Source: JBMNFB01 sp050949085
Lineage (GTDB): Bacteria > Bacillota > UBA994 > UBA5500
Reading direction: 5' to 3'
DNA length: 64,000 nucleotides
Assembly: GCA_050949085.1 (NCBI GenBank)
Contig: JBMNFB010000011.1
Coordinates: forward strand, 1 to 64,000
A program made the translations under genes and the position numbers. Below are positions 48,307 through 57,004 of this stretch, in pieces. Position 1 is the first letter of the stretch. Every line of letters begins with the position of its first letter. Under the pieces are notes generated by a model, which worked only from the letters and a program-made list of their open reading frames with translations, ran no database searches and was not told where the DNA came from.

Positions 48307-49095
48307 CTACCTGAGGCGCTCCTCAGTGTCAAGAAAAGCCTTTGTTTGCGGGTAATAGATTGTCTCCAGCATCAAGCCATGGGCCGGGGCGGTGGGCCCG
48401 GCGTTGGTCCGGTCACGACTCTCCAGAATCCCCTTGACGGCGTCCGCATCCAGCCTGCGCCGACCGACGAGGACCAGCGTCCCAACGATGATGCGGACCA
48501 TATGGTAGAGGAATCCGTTGCCCTCCGCCTCGATCACCAGCAGGCCGTCCGCCGTCCGGCTCAACGAGAGTCGGTGCAGCTGGCGCACCGTCCTGGTCAC
48601 CGCGCTGCCCGCAGCCTGGAAAGCGGCAAAGTCGTGCTCGCCCTCCAGATGAACGGCTGCCTGCTGCATCGCCTCCAGATCCAGCCGTTCCGGCACATGC
48701 CAGGCAAAGTCTCGCCAGAGGGCCGAGGGTAGCGGCCGATTCATGATCCGGTAACGATAGAGCTTCCCCTGGGCGTCGAAGCGCGCGTGAAAATCCAGCG
48801 GGGCTGATTCAGCAGCGACGACAACGATATCTCCAGGCAGGTTAGCGTTCAGGGCAAAAGGAAATCTATTGATGGGAATGCGGCTCGTCGTCCGGAAGTT
48901 ACAGGTCTGGCCGCGGGCATGCACGCCGGCATCGGTGCGCGAGGCGCCGATCACGCGGATCTGCTCGCCGGTGATGACCTTGAGCGCCGCCTCCAGCCGC
49001 TCCTGAACGGTGATCGCATTGGCCTGAACCTGCCAGCCCGAGTAGTTGGTGCCGTCATATTCCAGCACCAGCTTCACATTCCGGATCTCGCTCAT
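48307..49095 (-). CDS. truA: tRNA pseudouridine(38-40) synthase
   Basis: 262 residues. Makes pseudouridine at positions 38-40 of the tRNA anticodon arm. Catalytic Asp is in GASRTDAGVHARGQ (about residue 55-60); LEYDGTNYSGWQVQ begins the fold and FLYHMVRIIVGTLVLVG closes it. ATGA overlap with ecfT. Confidence 0.97.
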   Translation of the reverse strand: MSEIRNVKLVLEYDGTNYSGWQVQANAITVQERLEAALKVITGEQIRVIGASRTDAGVHARGQTCNFRTTSRIPINRFPFALNANLPGDIVVVAAESAPLDFHARFDAQGKLYRYRIMNRPLPSALWRDFAWHVPERLDLEAMQQAAVHLEGEHDFAAFQAAGSAVTRTVRQLHRLSLSRTADGLLVIEAEGNGFLYHMVRIIVGTLVLVGRRRLDADAVKGILESRDRTNAGPTAPAHGLMLETIYYPQTKAFLDTEERLR

Positions 49096-49901
49096 GCGAC
49101 TCGCCCCAGCAGGAAGGCTGCCACAAACGTGGCCACCGCCAGCAGGGCAGCCGCCGTATCCAGGCTCGTGTATCTCAGCACCTTCAGTTTGGTGCGGTGC
49201 TGCCCGCCTCGATATCCTCGGGCTTCCATCGCCATCGCCAGATCGTCGGCGCGGCGGAAGGCGCTGACAAACAGCGGCACCAGCAGCGGCAGCAGGCTCT
49301 TGGCCCGCTGCACCAGCCCGCCGCTCTCGAAATCGGCTCCCCGCGCCAGCTGGGCGCGGCGGATCTTTTCCGCTTCTTCAATCAGCGTCGGGATGAAACG
49401 GAGTGCAATCGTCATCATCATCGCCAACTCATGAGCAGGCACTCCGACTCGCTGAAAAGGAGCCAGCAGCCGCTCCAGCCCATCAGTCAGCGAGATGGGC
49501 GATGTAGTCAATGTCAAGAGCGATGTAGCCACGACCAGCAGCATCAGGCGCATCACCAGAAAGAGCCCCTGGGTCAGACCCTGACTTTCGATCCGCAGGA
49601 AACCCAGCTCAAACAGGGTGATACCGCCGCGGGTCGTGAAGACGTGCAGAACCAGGGTGAGGATGATGATGAAGCGCAAGGGGCGCAGCCCCTTGATCAG
49701 CAGCCTGATGGGAACGTTAGCCACGCGCGCTACCAGCAGGACGGATAGCGCAAACAGCAGATAGGCCATCCACCCGCTGACCAGAAACAGAACCAGAATG
49801 AAGGAGAAGCTGATCAGGAGCTTGGTCCGCGGGTCCAGACGATGGACAACCGAGTCCCCAGGCAGATACTGACCGATAGTAATGTTGCCCAGGGCACTCA
49901 T
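49092..49901 (-). CDS. ecfT: ECF transporter transmembrane T component
   Basis: 269 residues, about five to six spans, with the C-terminal coupling helix ARGADFESGGLVQRAKSLLPLLVPLFVSAFRRADDLAMAMEARGY that contacts the ATPases. The start is ATG 49901, ATGA-coupled to ecfA2; an in-frame start at 49922 lies inside ecfA2. With the two ATPases it energises vitamin-specific S components encoded elsewhere. Confidence 0.95.
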   Translation of the reverse strand: MSALGNITIGQYLPGDSVVHRLDPRTKLLISFSFILVLFLVSGWMAYLLFALSVLLVARVANVPIRLLIKGLRPLRFIIILTLVLHVFTTRGGITLFELGFLRIESQGLTQGLFLVMRLMLLVVATSLLTLTTSPISLTDGLERLLAPFQRVGVPAHELAMMMTIALRFIPTLIEEAEKIRRAQLARGADFESGGLVQRAKSLLPLLVPLFVSAFRRADDLAMAMEARGYRGGQHRTKLKVLRYTSLDTAAALLAVATFVAAFLLGRVA

Positions 49902-50758
49902 CGCTGCTTCCTCCTCTGCCAAAGGCCTAAGATTATCTCCTTCGCCTCCTGCACTGACAGAGCGACATCAGGAACAGCGTAGCCCTTCTGCTGCAGCAAC
50001 TGCATCAGTTCGGCCACCTGCGGCACGCCCAGGCCGATGGACTGCAGCGTTGCTGCATTGGCAAACACCTGCCGCGGCGTACCGTCAAAGGCGATTTCTC
50101 CATCCTGCAGAACGATCAGCCGGGTTGCCACCCGGGCGATCTCTTCCATGCTGTGGGAGACAAGGATGATGGTCATCCGGCTCTGCTGGTACAGATCCTG
50201 CAGCTCTGTCAGCAGCTCGTCCCGCCCCTGGGGATCCAGCCCAGCGGTAGGCTCGTCCAGAATCAGCACCCGAGGCCGCATCGCCAGCACTCCGGCAATG
50301 GCAACGCGCCGCATCTGGCCGCCGGAAAGCTCAAACGGCGAGCGTTCCAGAATCGGCTCGGGATCGAGACCGACCTGGCGCAACGCTTCATGAACCCGCT
50401 GGCTGATCTCATCTTCGGTGAGGCCCAGATTTCTCGGGCCAAAGGCTACATCCTGATAGACAGTCTCTTCAAATAGTTGATGCTCTGGATACTGAAAGAC
50501 CAACCCTACCTGCTGACGAATCGCCCGCAGGTCAGCGGTGGCAGCCAGGTCTTGCCCGTCTACCAACACTCTGCCGCTGGTCGGCCTGATCAGCCCGTTC
50601 AGGTGTTGGATCAATGTGGACTTGCCGCTGCCAGTCGCTCCGATGATGCCGATAAACTCCTGGTCAGCGATCGTCAGGCTGATATCGTGCAGGGCCCTAA
50701 CTTCAAACGGCGTGCCGGCTCCGTAGACGTAGCTTAGCTTATCTATAACAATCGGCAT
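49898..50758 (-). CDS. ecfA2: ECF transporter ATPase A2
   Basis: 286 residues: Walker A GATGSGKSTLIQHLNGL, Q-loop FQYPEHQLFEETVYQDV, signature ELSGGQMRRVAIAGVLA, Walker B VLILDEPTAGLDP. Overlaps ecfA1 by 16 bases. A2-type N-terminus (LSYVYGAGTPFEVRALHDI). Confidence 0.96.
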   Translation of the reverse strand: MPIVIDKLSYVYGAGTPFEVRALHDISLTIADQEFIGIIGATGSGKSTLIQHLNGLIRPTSGRVLVDGQDLAATADLRAIRQQVGLVFQYPEHQLFEETVYQDVAFGPRNLGLTEDEISQRVHEALRQVGLDPEPILERSPFELSGGQMRRVAIAGVLAMRPRVLILDEPTAGLDPQGRDELLTELQDLYQQSRMTIILVSHSMEEIARVATRLIVLQDGEIAFDGTPRQVFANAATLQSIGLGVPQVAELMQLLQQKGYAVPDVALSVQEAKEIILGLWQRRKQR

Positions 50759-51582
50759 AGCTGATTCACCAACTCTTCAACGGTCAGCAGATCATCGCTG
50801 ATCTGTAAGCCACTGTCGATCAACTCCCGGGCCAGCCTGGTGACCTGCGGCACATCCAGCCCCATCTGCCGCAACGTTTCGGTCTGGCTAAAGACGGCGC
50901 GGCTTTCGCCATCCAGCGCAATGCGACCTTCATGCATCACGACTACCCGATCCGCCAGAACCGCCTCGTCCATGTGGTGAGTGATCAGGATCACCGTCAT
51001 CTTCTCTTCGCGGTTGAGGCGCAGGGCAGTCCGCACCACATCCCTCCTGCCGAGGGGGTCCAGCATGGCGGTTGATTCATCCAGGATCAGAATCTTGGGG
51101 CGCATCGCCAGGACCCCGGCGATGGCGATCCGTTGCTTCTGGCCCCCCGAAAGCAGGTGCGGCGGATGCTGGGCATAGGCAGACATACTCACCAGCTGCA
51201 ATGCCTCGTCCACTCGCTGCCGGATCTCGCTGGGGGGCAGGCCCAGATTCTCCGGCCCGAAGGCGACGTCCTCCTCCACTATGGTGGCGACGATCTGGTT
51301 ATCGGGATTCTGAAACACCATACCGGCAGTCTGCCGAATATCGAAGATGCGAGAGCTATCTCTAGTGCTAATGCCATCCACCCATACCTCGCCAGAGGTA
51401 GGGGTAAGGATGGCATTAAAATGTTTGGCCAGAGTCGACTTTCCTGAGCCGTTGCGGCCGATGATGGCCACGAACTCGCCGGTTTGAATCTCTAGGGAAA
51501 CGCCCTGTAACGCCCAAGCCTGCTGTCCATCTTCACCTGGATAGGCAAAGCTGAGGTCATCCACACGGATGATCGCGGACAC
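50743..51582 (-). CDS. ecfA1: ECF transporter ATPase A1
   Basis: 279 residues from GTG 51582, which has TTAGGAGGG six bases upstream; the in-frame start at 51627 lies in the hairpin region. Walker A GRNGSGKSTLAKHFN, Q-loop FQNPDNQIVATIVEEDVAFGPENLG, signature LSGGQKQRIAIAGVLA, and Walker B ILILDESTAMLDPLGR, with Ser replacing the usual Pro after DE as is common in EcfA1. First of the ecfA1-ecfA2-ecfT-truA group. Confidence 0.95.
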   Translation of the reverse strand: MSAIIRVDDLSFAYPGEDGQQAWALQGVSLEIQTGEFVAIIGRNGSGKSTLAKHFNAILTPTSGEVWVDGISTRDSSRIFDIRQTAGMVFQNPDNQIVATIVEEDVAFGPENLGLPPSEIRQRVDEALQLVSMSAYAQHPPHLLSGGQKQRIAIAGVLAMRPKILILDESTAMLDPLGRRDVVRTALRLNREEKMTVILITHHMDEAVLADRVVVMHEGRIALDGESRAVFSQTETLRQMGLDVPQVTRLARELIDSGLQISDDLLTVEELVNQLCRLL

Positions 51583-51601
51583 GGCGATCCCTCCTAACCA
51601 A

Positions 51602-51685
51602 TCAAGTCCAAAGGACTTGAGAATCAATAAAGTGGTTGCTGCTTGCAGCTACCAGCTGGTACCACATCAAGTCCGAAGGACTTGA
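51602..51685. repeat. Paired hairpin element between rplQ and ecfA1
   Basis: TCAAGTCC-AAA-GGACTTGA (51602-51620) and TCAAGTCC-GAA-GGACTTGA (51667-51685) are two near-identical 19-base hairpins. The RNA of the second has a UUCG-type loop. Between them lie a TACCAGCTGGTA palindrome and GCTGC/GCAGC. No T-runs follow, so this looks like an RNA-processing or stability element rather than a simple terminator. Confidence 0.7.
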
Positions 51686-51689
51686 GTAC

Positions 51690-52031
51690 TTACTCGACCA
51701 GCTCCAAGACAGCCTGTGGAGCCGCGTCCCCGCGGCGAACGTCGGTCTTGATGATCCGGGTATACCCGCCGGGGCGGTCGGCAAAGCGTGGCGCTATCTC
51801 GGTAAACAGCTTGGTCACCACATCTTCATCCAGGATATAAGCCAAAGCTTGCCGGCGAGCATGCAGGTCGCCGCGTTTCCCCAGGGTAATCATGCGCTCG
51901 GCAATGGGGCGCACCGTCTTGGCTCTGGTCTCTGTCGTCTCAATCCGGCCGTGCCGGAGCAGGTTGGTGACCAGATTGCGCAGCATGGAGCGACGATGGT
52001 TGGTCGGGCGACCGAGTTTACGATATGGCAC
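51690..52031 (-). CDS. rplQ: 50S ribosomal protein L17
   Basis: 113 residues from GTG 52031 (AGGAGGGG eight bases upstream): YRKLGRPTNHRRSMLRNLVTNLLRHGRIETTETRAK and MITLGKRGDLHARRQALAYI. An upstream in-frame GTG at 52040 overlaps the ribosome site. Last gene of the alpha operon proper, 15 bases after rpoA. Confidence 0.96.
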   Translation of the reverse strand: MPYRKLGRPTNHRRSMLRNLVTNLLRHGRIETTETRAKTVRPIAERMITLGKRGDLHARRQALAYILDEDVVTKLFTEIAPRFADRPGGYTRIIKTDVRRGDAAPQAVLELVE

Positions 52032-52046
52032 GGAGAACACCCCCTC

Positions 52047-52994
52047 CTAGTCTTCGGATTTGCGTAGCGAAAGCCCCAGTTCGCCCAGCTTGCGCTGGAC
52101 CTCCTCCAGGGATTTCTTCCCCAGGTTGCGGACTTTCATCATATCTTCTGCTGTTCTTTCAATCAGCTCGTGCACCATGTTGATTCCCGCCCGCTTCAGG
52201 CAGTTGTAGGAACGAACTGACAGATCGAGTTCTTCGATGGTCATCTCCAGCACCCGATCCCGCTCTTCGTCTTCCTTATCGGCCACAGCTTGATCGTTCT
52301 TCACATGGTCAGTCAGCTCAATGAACATATTCAGGTAACCCAGCAGCACTTTTGCCGCTAAGCTGATCGCTTCCGTCGGGTTGACGCCTCCATCGGTCCA
52401 GACCTCCAGCGTGAGCTTATCCAGGTCGGTGATGTCTCCGCGCCGGGTGTTTTCCACCTGGTAATTGACCTTGCGAATCGGCGTAAAGATGGAGTCAATC
52501 GGAATAATGCCGATGGGTTGATTGGGGCGTTTGTTTCGCTCTGCCGGTGAATAACCCTTGCCGTTCTGCGCCGTCATCTCCATAAACAGACGGGCATCAG
52601 GTTCCATCGTGGCAATCACATGTTCAGGGTTGAGGATAGTCACATCGGCATCGCAGATGATATCAGCCCCGGTCACCACGCCTTCACCCGTCTTCTCGAT
52701 CCGCAGCGTCTTGATTTCGTCGCCCTGGATCTTCAGCCGGAGCTCCTTCAGGTTGAGAATGATCTGCACTGTGTCTTCGCGCACTCCGGGAATTGTGGAG
52801 AACTCGTGGAGCACACCTTGTATTCCCACCGACGTAATCGCCGCCCCTGGCAGCGAAGAAAGCAGGACACGTCTCAAAGCGTTCCCCAGGGTAGTGCCAT
52901 AGCCACGCTCTAGCGGTTCCACTACAAATCGGCCGTAAGTTTGATCCTCGTTGACCTCAACAATCTCAAGCTTCGGCATTTCGAACTCTTGCAT
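52047..52994 (-). CDS. rpoA: DNA-directed RNA polymerase alpha subunit
   Basis: 315 residues. The N-terminal assembly domain has EPLERGYGTTLGNALRRVLLSSLPGAA; the C-terminal domain has EELDLSVRSYNCLKRAGINMVHELIERT and RNLGKKSLEEVQRKLGELGLSL. AAGGAGGG lies 11 bases before ATG 52994; an in-frame ATG at 52979 is possible but farther away. Confidence 0.97.
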   Translation of the reverse strand: MQEFEMPKLEIVEVNEDQTYGRFVVEPLERGYGTTLGNALRRVLLSSLPGAAITSVGIQGVLHEFSTIPGVREDTVQIILNLKELRLKIQGDEIKTLRIEKTGEGVVTGADIICDADVTILNPEHVIATMEPDARLFMEMTAQNGKGYSPAERNKRPNQPIGIIPIDSIFTPIRKVNYQVENTRRGDITDLDKLTLEVWTDGGVNPTEAISLAAKVLLGYLNMFIELTDHVKNDQAVADKEDEERDRVLEMTIEELDLSVRSYNCLKRAGINMVHELIERTAEDMMKVRNLGKKSLEEVQRKLGELGLSLRKSED

Positions 52995-53049
52995 CCTGGC
53001 GTTAACCCTCCTTACTTCCCCATTTTGTTCCGGTATGCGAGGGTGCCTA

Positions 53050-53679
53050 CTATCTGGAGTACCTTTCTACGATGAGCTGTTCCTCTACAGGAATCTCAAT
53101 ATCGTCTCGCTGTGGAAGCCTGACAACGCTGCCAGACAGGGTATCGTTATTGCGCGTCAACCACTCCGGCGTCTGGCGATCGGCCAGAACAGCCAGCAGG
53201 TCCTTGAAATAGGTGCGGTTGCGGCTACGCTCCCGAACAGCGATCGCGTCGTTTTCCTTGACGAGATAGGACGGGATATCAACCTTGCGCCCATTGACCT
53301 CAAAGTGACCGTGGTTCACCAGCTGGCGAGCCTGCGCGCGGTTCTCGGCAAAACCCAGGCGATAGACTACGTTATCCAGCCGCAACTCCAGGAGCTGCAG
53401 CAAGCGTTCACCAGTAACACCTTTAGCGCGCGCTGCCTGAGCATAGTAGCGGCGGAACTGACGCTCCAGCACACCGTAGATGCGGCGGGCCTTCTGCTTT
53501 TCCCGCAACTGCTGGCCATAGTTGGACATCTGTCTGCGCCGCCCCTGGCCATGCTGCCCAGGCGGGTAGGTGCGGCGAGCGACGGAACACTTATCGGAGT
53601 AGCAGCGAGCGCCTTTCAGAAACAGCTTCGTGCCTTCGCGTCGGCAAAGGCGACAAACCGGGCCTGTATAGTTAGCCAA
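53050..53679 (-). CDS. rpsD: 30S ribosomal protein S4 (zinc type)
   Basis: 209 residues from TTG 53679 (GGAGGTG nine bases upstream). The N-terminus CRLCRREGTKLFLKGARCYSDKC keeps four Cys for zinc, and the S4 RNA-binding domain (RLDNVVYRLGFAENRAQARQLVNHGHFEVNGR) is intact. S4 often represses the alpha operon in other bacteria. Confidence 0.97.
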   Translation of the reverse strand: MANYTGPVCRLCRREGTKLFLKGARCYSDKCSVARRTYPPGQHGQGRRRQMSNYGQQLREKQKARRIYGVLERQFRRYYAQAARAKGVTGERLLQLLELRLDNVVYRLGFAENRAQARQLVNHGHFEVNGRKVDIPSYLVKENDAIAVRERSRNRTYFKDLLAVLADRQTPEWLTRNNDTLSGSVVRLPQRDDIEIPVEEQLIVERYSR

Positions 53680-53708
53680 TTATGCGTACACCTCCATTCA
53701 CTTGAAGA

Positions 53709-54107
53709 TCAAACTCTGCGCCGCTTGGGAGGGCGGCAACCGTTGTGCGGCACCGGGGTTACATCCTTGATCATGCTGACCTCCAGGCCGGCCGCCTGCA
53801 AGGAACGGATGGCGGCTTCGCGCCCGGAGCCAGGCCCCTTGACGTGAACCTCAACTTCGCGCATGCCATGCTCCATGGCAGCCTTGGCAGCCGTCTCGGC
53901 GGCGATGCCGGCAGCGAAGGGAGTGCTCTTGCGGGAACCCTTGTAGCCAACGTTACCCGCGCTGGACCAGGATATAGCAGCACCGGCCTTGTCGGTGATG
54001 GTGATGATCGTGTTATTGAACGTCGAACGGATATGAGCGATGCCAAACTCGACGTTCTTGCGTTCACGCCGCCTGGCACCTCTCGCGGCGGTTCTTCTTC
54101 TGGACAT
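53709..54107 (-). CDS. rpsK: 30S ribosomal protein S11
   Basis: 132 residues: GIAHIRSTFNNTIITITDKAG, SAGNVGYKGSRKSTPFAA and the C-terminal PVPHNGCRPPKRRRV. Follows rpsM by 21 bases. Confidence 0.98.
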   Translation of the reverse strand: MSRRRTAARGARRRERKNVEFGIAHIRSTFNNTIITITDKAGAAISWSSAGNVGYKGSRKSTPFAAGIAAETAAKAAMEHGMREVEVHVKGPGSGREAAIRSLQAAGLEVSMIKDVTPVPHNGCRPPKRRRV

Positions 54108-54128
54108 TAGCTGCGCTTTCCCCCTTTA

Positions 54129-54500
54129 CTACCTGCCACGGCGCACGCCCACCGTCTTGGCCTTGCCCTTGCGGGTGCGCGCGTTGGTCTTGGTGCGCTG
54201 CCCGCGTACAGGAAGCCCGCGACGATGACGCAGACCACGGTAGGATCCAATCTCAATCAATCTTCTGATGTTAGAAGTGACTTCACGTCGCAAGTCGCCC
54301 TCGACGGTGTACTCATGATCGATGATTTCGCGCAGACGAGCGACTTCATCCTCAGTGAGATCACGCACTCGAGTGTCAGGGTTGATCTGGGTCTTCTTCA
54401 GAATCTCCCGAGAGCTGCTCAGGCCGATCCCATAAATATAGGTCAGGCCTATCTCAACCCGCTTATCCCGGGGCAGGTCTACACCGGATATACGAGCCAT
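54129..54500 (-). CDS. rpsM: 30S ribosomal protein S13
   Basis: 123 residues: ARISGVDLPRDKRVEIGLTYIYGIG, YRGLRHRRGLPVRGQRTKTNARTRKG. Between rpmJ and rpsK in the usual order. Confidence 0.98.
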   Translation of the reverse strand: MARISGVDLPRDKRVEIGLTYIYGIGLSSSREILKKTQINPDTRVRDLTEDEVARLREIIDHEYTVEGDLRREVTSNIRRLIEIGSYRGLRHRRGLPVRGQRTKTNARTRKGKAKTVGVRRGR

Positions 54501-54558
54501 ACTTTGCTCTACACCTCCAAATACTCAAACTCTCGCCAAGGCCGGGCCATGTTCGGGC

Positions 54559-54672
54559 CTAGCCTTGCCGTTGCTTATGCCGCGGATTCTCACAGATGAC
54601 CATTACGCGGCCCTTGCGACGAATCAGCTTACACTTTTCGCAGATAGGCTTAACCGACGGCCGAACCTTCAT
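54559..54672 (-). CDS. rpmJ: 50S ribosomal protein L36
   Basis: 37 residues, translated by hand from ATG 54672 (AAGGAGGT seven bases upstream) to TAG at 54559. MKVRPSVKPICEKCK and VMVICENPRHKQRQG show the C-x2-C...C...H zinc ribbon of the C+ type. It sits between infA and rpsM as in most Bacillota. Confidence 0.97.
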   Translation of the reverse strand: MKVRPSVKPICEKCKLIRRKGRVMVICENPRHKQRQG

Positions 54673-54688
54673 AACAGTACCTCCTTCA

Positions 54689-54907
54689 TCACTTATGTCG
54701 GTAACGGATGCGTCCCTTGGTCAGATCATAGGGGGACAGTTCGACGGTGACGGTATCGCCGGGCAAAATGCGAATGAAGTTAATACGAATCTTGCCGGAA
54801 ATATGGGCCATGATCTTATGGCCGTTCTCAAGCTCCACCCGAAACATGGCATTGGGTAAAGCTTCAATAACAGTCCCCTTTACCTCGATGGCATCACCTT
54901 TGGGCAA
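54689..54907 (-). CDS. infA: Translation initiation factor IF-1
   Basis: 72 residues, S1/OB fold: KGDAIEVKGTVIEALPNAMFRVELENGHKIMAHISGKIR and the C-terminal YDLTKGRIRYRHK. TTG 54907 follows GGGAGG about ten bases upstream. It is the first gene after the promoter at 55038-55066. Confidence 0.97.
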   Translation of the reverse strand: MPKGDAIEVKGTVIEALPNAMFRVELENGHKIMAHISGKIRINFIRILPGDTVTVELSPYDLTKGRIRYRHK

Positions 54908-55037
54908 ATGGGCTCAACCTCCCTTTTGTTCAAATTCCCACACCCGCATGGCGAACATGCAGATACCATATCTCGTGCCAGTTCTCTCTACAGTCCGGAT
55001 CTGATCCAGATCCCGGCTCATCTGATGGCCAATACTC

Positions 55038-55066
55038 ATAATATCGCCCGCCAGGGCCTGTTTCAA
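55038..55066 (-). promoter_or_regulatory. Promoter for infA-rpmJ-rpsM-rpsK-rpsD-rpoA-rplQ
   Basis: Minus strand TTGAAA (55066-55061), 17 bases, TATTAT (55043-55038), in the 167-base gap where map usually lies. It would give the alpha operon its own start. Confidence 0.75.
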
Positions 55067-55074
55067 ACAATTGG

Positions 55075-55731
55075 TTACCGACCCGACTTGGCAAACTTCT
55101 CCAACTGCGACTTGATGTCGGCAAATACCTGCTCAATCGCCTGAGCGCCGTCCACGCTGATCAGCTTGCCCTGTTTCAGGTAGTAGGTGATCAACGGTTC
55201 AGTCTGGCGCTGATAGACATCCAATCGGTTCTCGACAGTACTGGTCTCATCGTCAGTTCGCTGATACAACTCGCCGCCGCACTCATCACAGATACCTTCC
55301 TGCTGTGATGGTTTGAAATGAAGGTGGAACGAAGTCCCACAGGCGCGGCAGATGCGCCGTCCAGTCAGGCGTTTGATCAGTTCATCCCGATCAACGTCGA
55401 TATTCAGGGCCAGATCGATGGGGTTATCCTCAAGACATCGATCCAGTGCCTCGGCCTGAGCCAGTGTGCGCGGAAAACCATCCAGGAGGAAACCTTGCGC
55501 GCAATCAGGCTGCGCCAGCCGCTCCTGCACGATCCCGATGGTGATCTCATCGGGAACCAGCAGTCCCTGATCCATGTAGTACTTCGCCTTCTCACCCAGC
55601 GGGGTTCCAGCCTTGACTGCCGCCCGGAACATATCACCGGTGGAGATATGGGGAATCTCGTAGGTTGAAGCGATCTTCACTGCCTGTGTCCCTTTGCCGG
55701 CCCCAGGTGGGCCCAAGAGCACCATATTCAT
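55075..55731 (-). CDS. adk: Adenylate kinase (zinc-lid type)
   Basis: 218 residues: P-loop LLGPPGAGKGTQAVK, AMP-binding ISTGDMFRAA and FLLDGFPRTLAQA, and a lid with RRICRACG...ICDECGGEL giving four zinc ligands, typical of Gram-positives. It follows secY by 14 bases. Confidence 0.97.
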   Translation of the reverse strand: MNMVLLGPPGAGKGTQAVKIASTYEIPHISTGDMFRAAVKAGTPLGEKAKYYMDQGLLVPDEITIGIVQERLAQPDCAQGFLLDGFPRTLAQAEALDRCLEDNPIDLALNIDVDRDELIKRLTGRRICRACGTSFHLHFKPSQQEGICDECGGELYQRTDDETSTVENRLDVYQRQTEPLITYYLKQGKLISVDGAQAIEQVFADIKSQLEKFAKSGR

Positions 55732-55745
55732 GCTGCCACCTCCAG

Positions 55746-57002
55746 CTAGCGCATAAATCCGCCGTAGTGGCGAATCGCCATCTGCGCCTCAACCTGCTTC
55801 ATCGTCTCCAGCGCCACACCGACGATAATCAGCAGTGCTGTTCCGCCGAGAGAGATGTTATAGCCAACTGTAGTTGAGACTATCAGCGGCAGGAAGACGA
55901 TCAGACAGAGGAAGATCGCGCCCACCAGAGTGAGACGGTTGACGACCCTGGTCAGATACTCGGTAGTCGGTCTGCCCGGCCTCAGTCCCGGGATAAAGCC
56001 GCCATACTGCCTCAGGTTATCGGACACGTCCCTGGGGTTAAACTGCATGAACGTGTAGAAATAGGCAAACATGATGATCAGCCCGATATAGAGAACGGTA
56101 TGCAGCGGAGCGCCGAAAGACAGCCACTCTGCCAGCTTCTGTGCCCAGCCGGCGTTGACAAACCGCGCCAACAGCTGTGGGAACATAAGCAATGAAGATG
56201 AGAAAATCACAGGGATCACGCCTGCCTGGTTGACACGCAGCGGTATATGCGTGGATTGTCCGCCATACATCTTGCGCCCCACAACCCGTTTGGCATACTG
56301 CACGGGTATCCGGCGCTGCCCTTCCTGAATAACGACGACGGCACCAACCACGAGTAACGCCAGAACTCCCAAAATCAGCACGACCCAGATGGCCAGCACA
56401 CCAGCGCGCACCCCACCATAGATGGAAGCCATGCCGGTCGGCACCTGCGAGACGATGTTGGCAAAGATGATCAGAGAAATACCGTTGCCGATACCTTTCT
56501 CAGTAATCAGCTCGCCAATCCACATCAGTACAGCTGTACCTGCCGCGAAGTTGAGCGCCAGGAGCAGGATGTTCCAGACTGAGGGGTTGATCACGGCTCC
56601 GGTGTTACGCAGGCCCCAAACGGTGGCGAAACCCTGAATATACGCCAGAATGACCGTGGCGTAGCGGATATATTGCTGCTGCTTCTTGCGGCCTTCCTCA
56701 CCCTCTTTGACCATCTCTTCCCAGGAGGGGATGACGGCGGTGAGGAGCTGAATGATGATGGATGCCGTTACATAGGGGCCGATGCTGAGAGCAAATACCG
56801 AGAGCTGCCGTAATGCGCCACCGGAAATGAGGTCCACCAAACCAAATAACCCCTGGCTGAACAGCTCCTGAACTGCTACTACATCCAGCCCTGGTACGGT
56901 GATGTGAGCACCAACCCTGAATACCAGAAACATGCCCAGAGTGAACAGCAGTCGTTTGCGTAGGTCAGCAATTTTCCAGGCATTGCGGATCGTCTCCAAC
57001 AT
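55746..57002 (-). CDS. secY: Protein translocase channel subunit SecY
   Basis: 418 residues, ten membrane spans. GLFGLVDLISGGALRQLSVFALSIGPYVTASIIIQLLT around spans 1-2 with the plug, and NPRDVSDNLRQYGGFIPGLRPGRPTTEYL between spans 8-9 are characteristic. Starts two bases after rplO. Confidence 0.97.
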   Translation of the reverse strand: MLETIRNAWKIADLRKRLLFTLGMFLVFRVGAHITVPGLDVVAVQELFSQGLFGLVDLISGGALRQLSVFALSIGPYVTASIIIQLLTAVIPSWEEMVKEGEEGRKKQQQYIRYATVILAYIQGFATVWGLRNTGAVINPSVWNILLLALNFAAGTAVLMWIGELITEKGIGNGISLIIFANIVSQVPTGMASIYGGVRAGVLAIWVVLILGVLALLVVGAVVVIQEGQRRIPVQYAKRVVGRKMYGGQSTHIPLRVNQAGVIPVIFSSSLLMFPQLLARFVNAGWAQKLAEWLSFGAPLHTVLYIGLIIMFAYFYTFMQFNPRDVSDNLRQYGGFIPGLRPGRPTTEYLTRVVNRLTLVGAIFLCLIVFLPLIVSTTVGYNISLGGTALLIIVGVALETMKQVEAQMAIRHYGGFMR

Positions 57003-57004
57003 GG

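Noticed and set aside
54930..55136. Possible small gene or map remnant between adk and infA
   Set aside because: The open frame overlaps the adk end, has no ribosome site, and shows no aminopeptidase or KOW motif.
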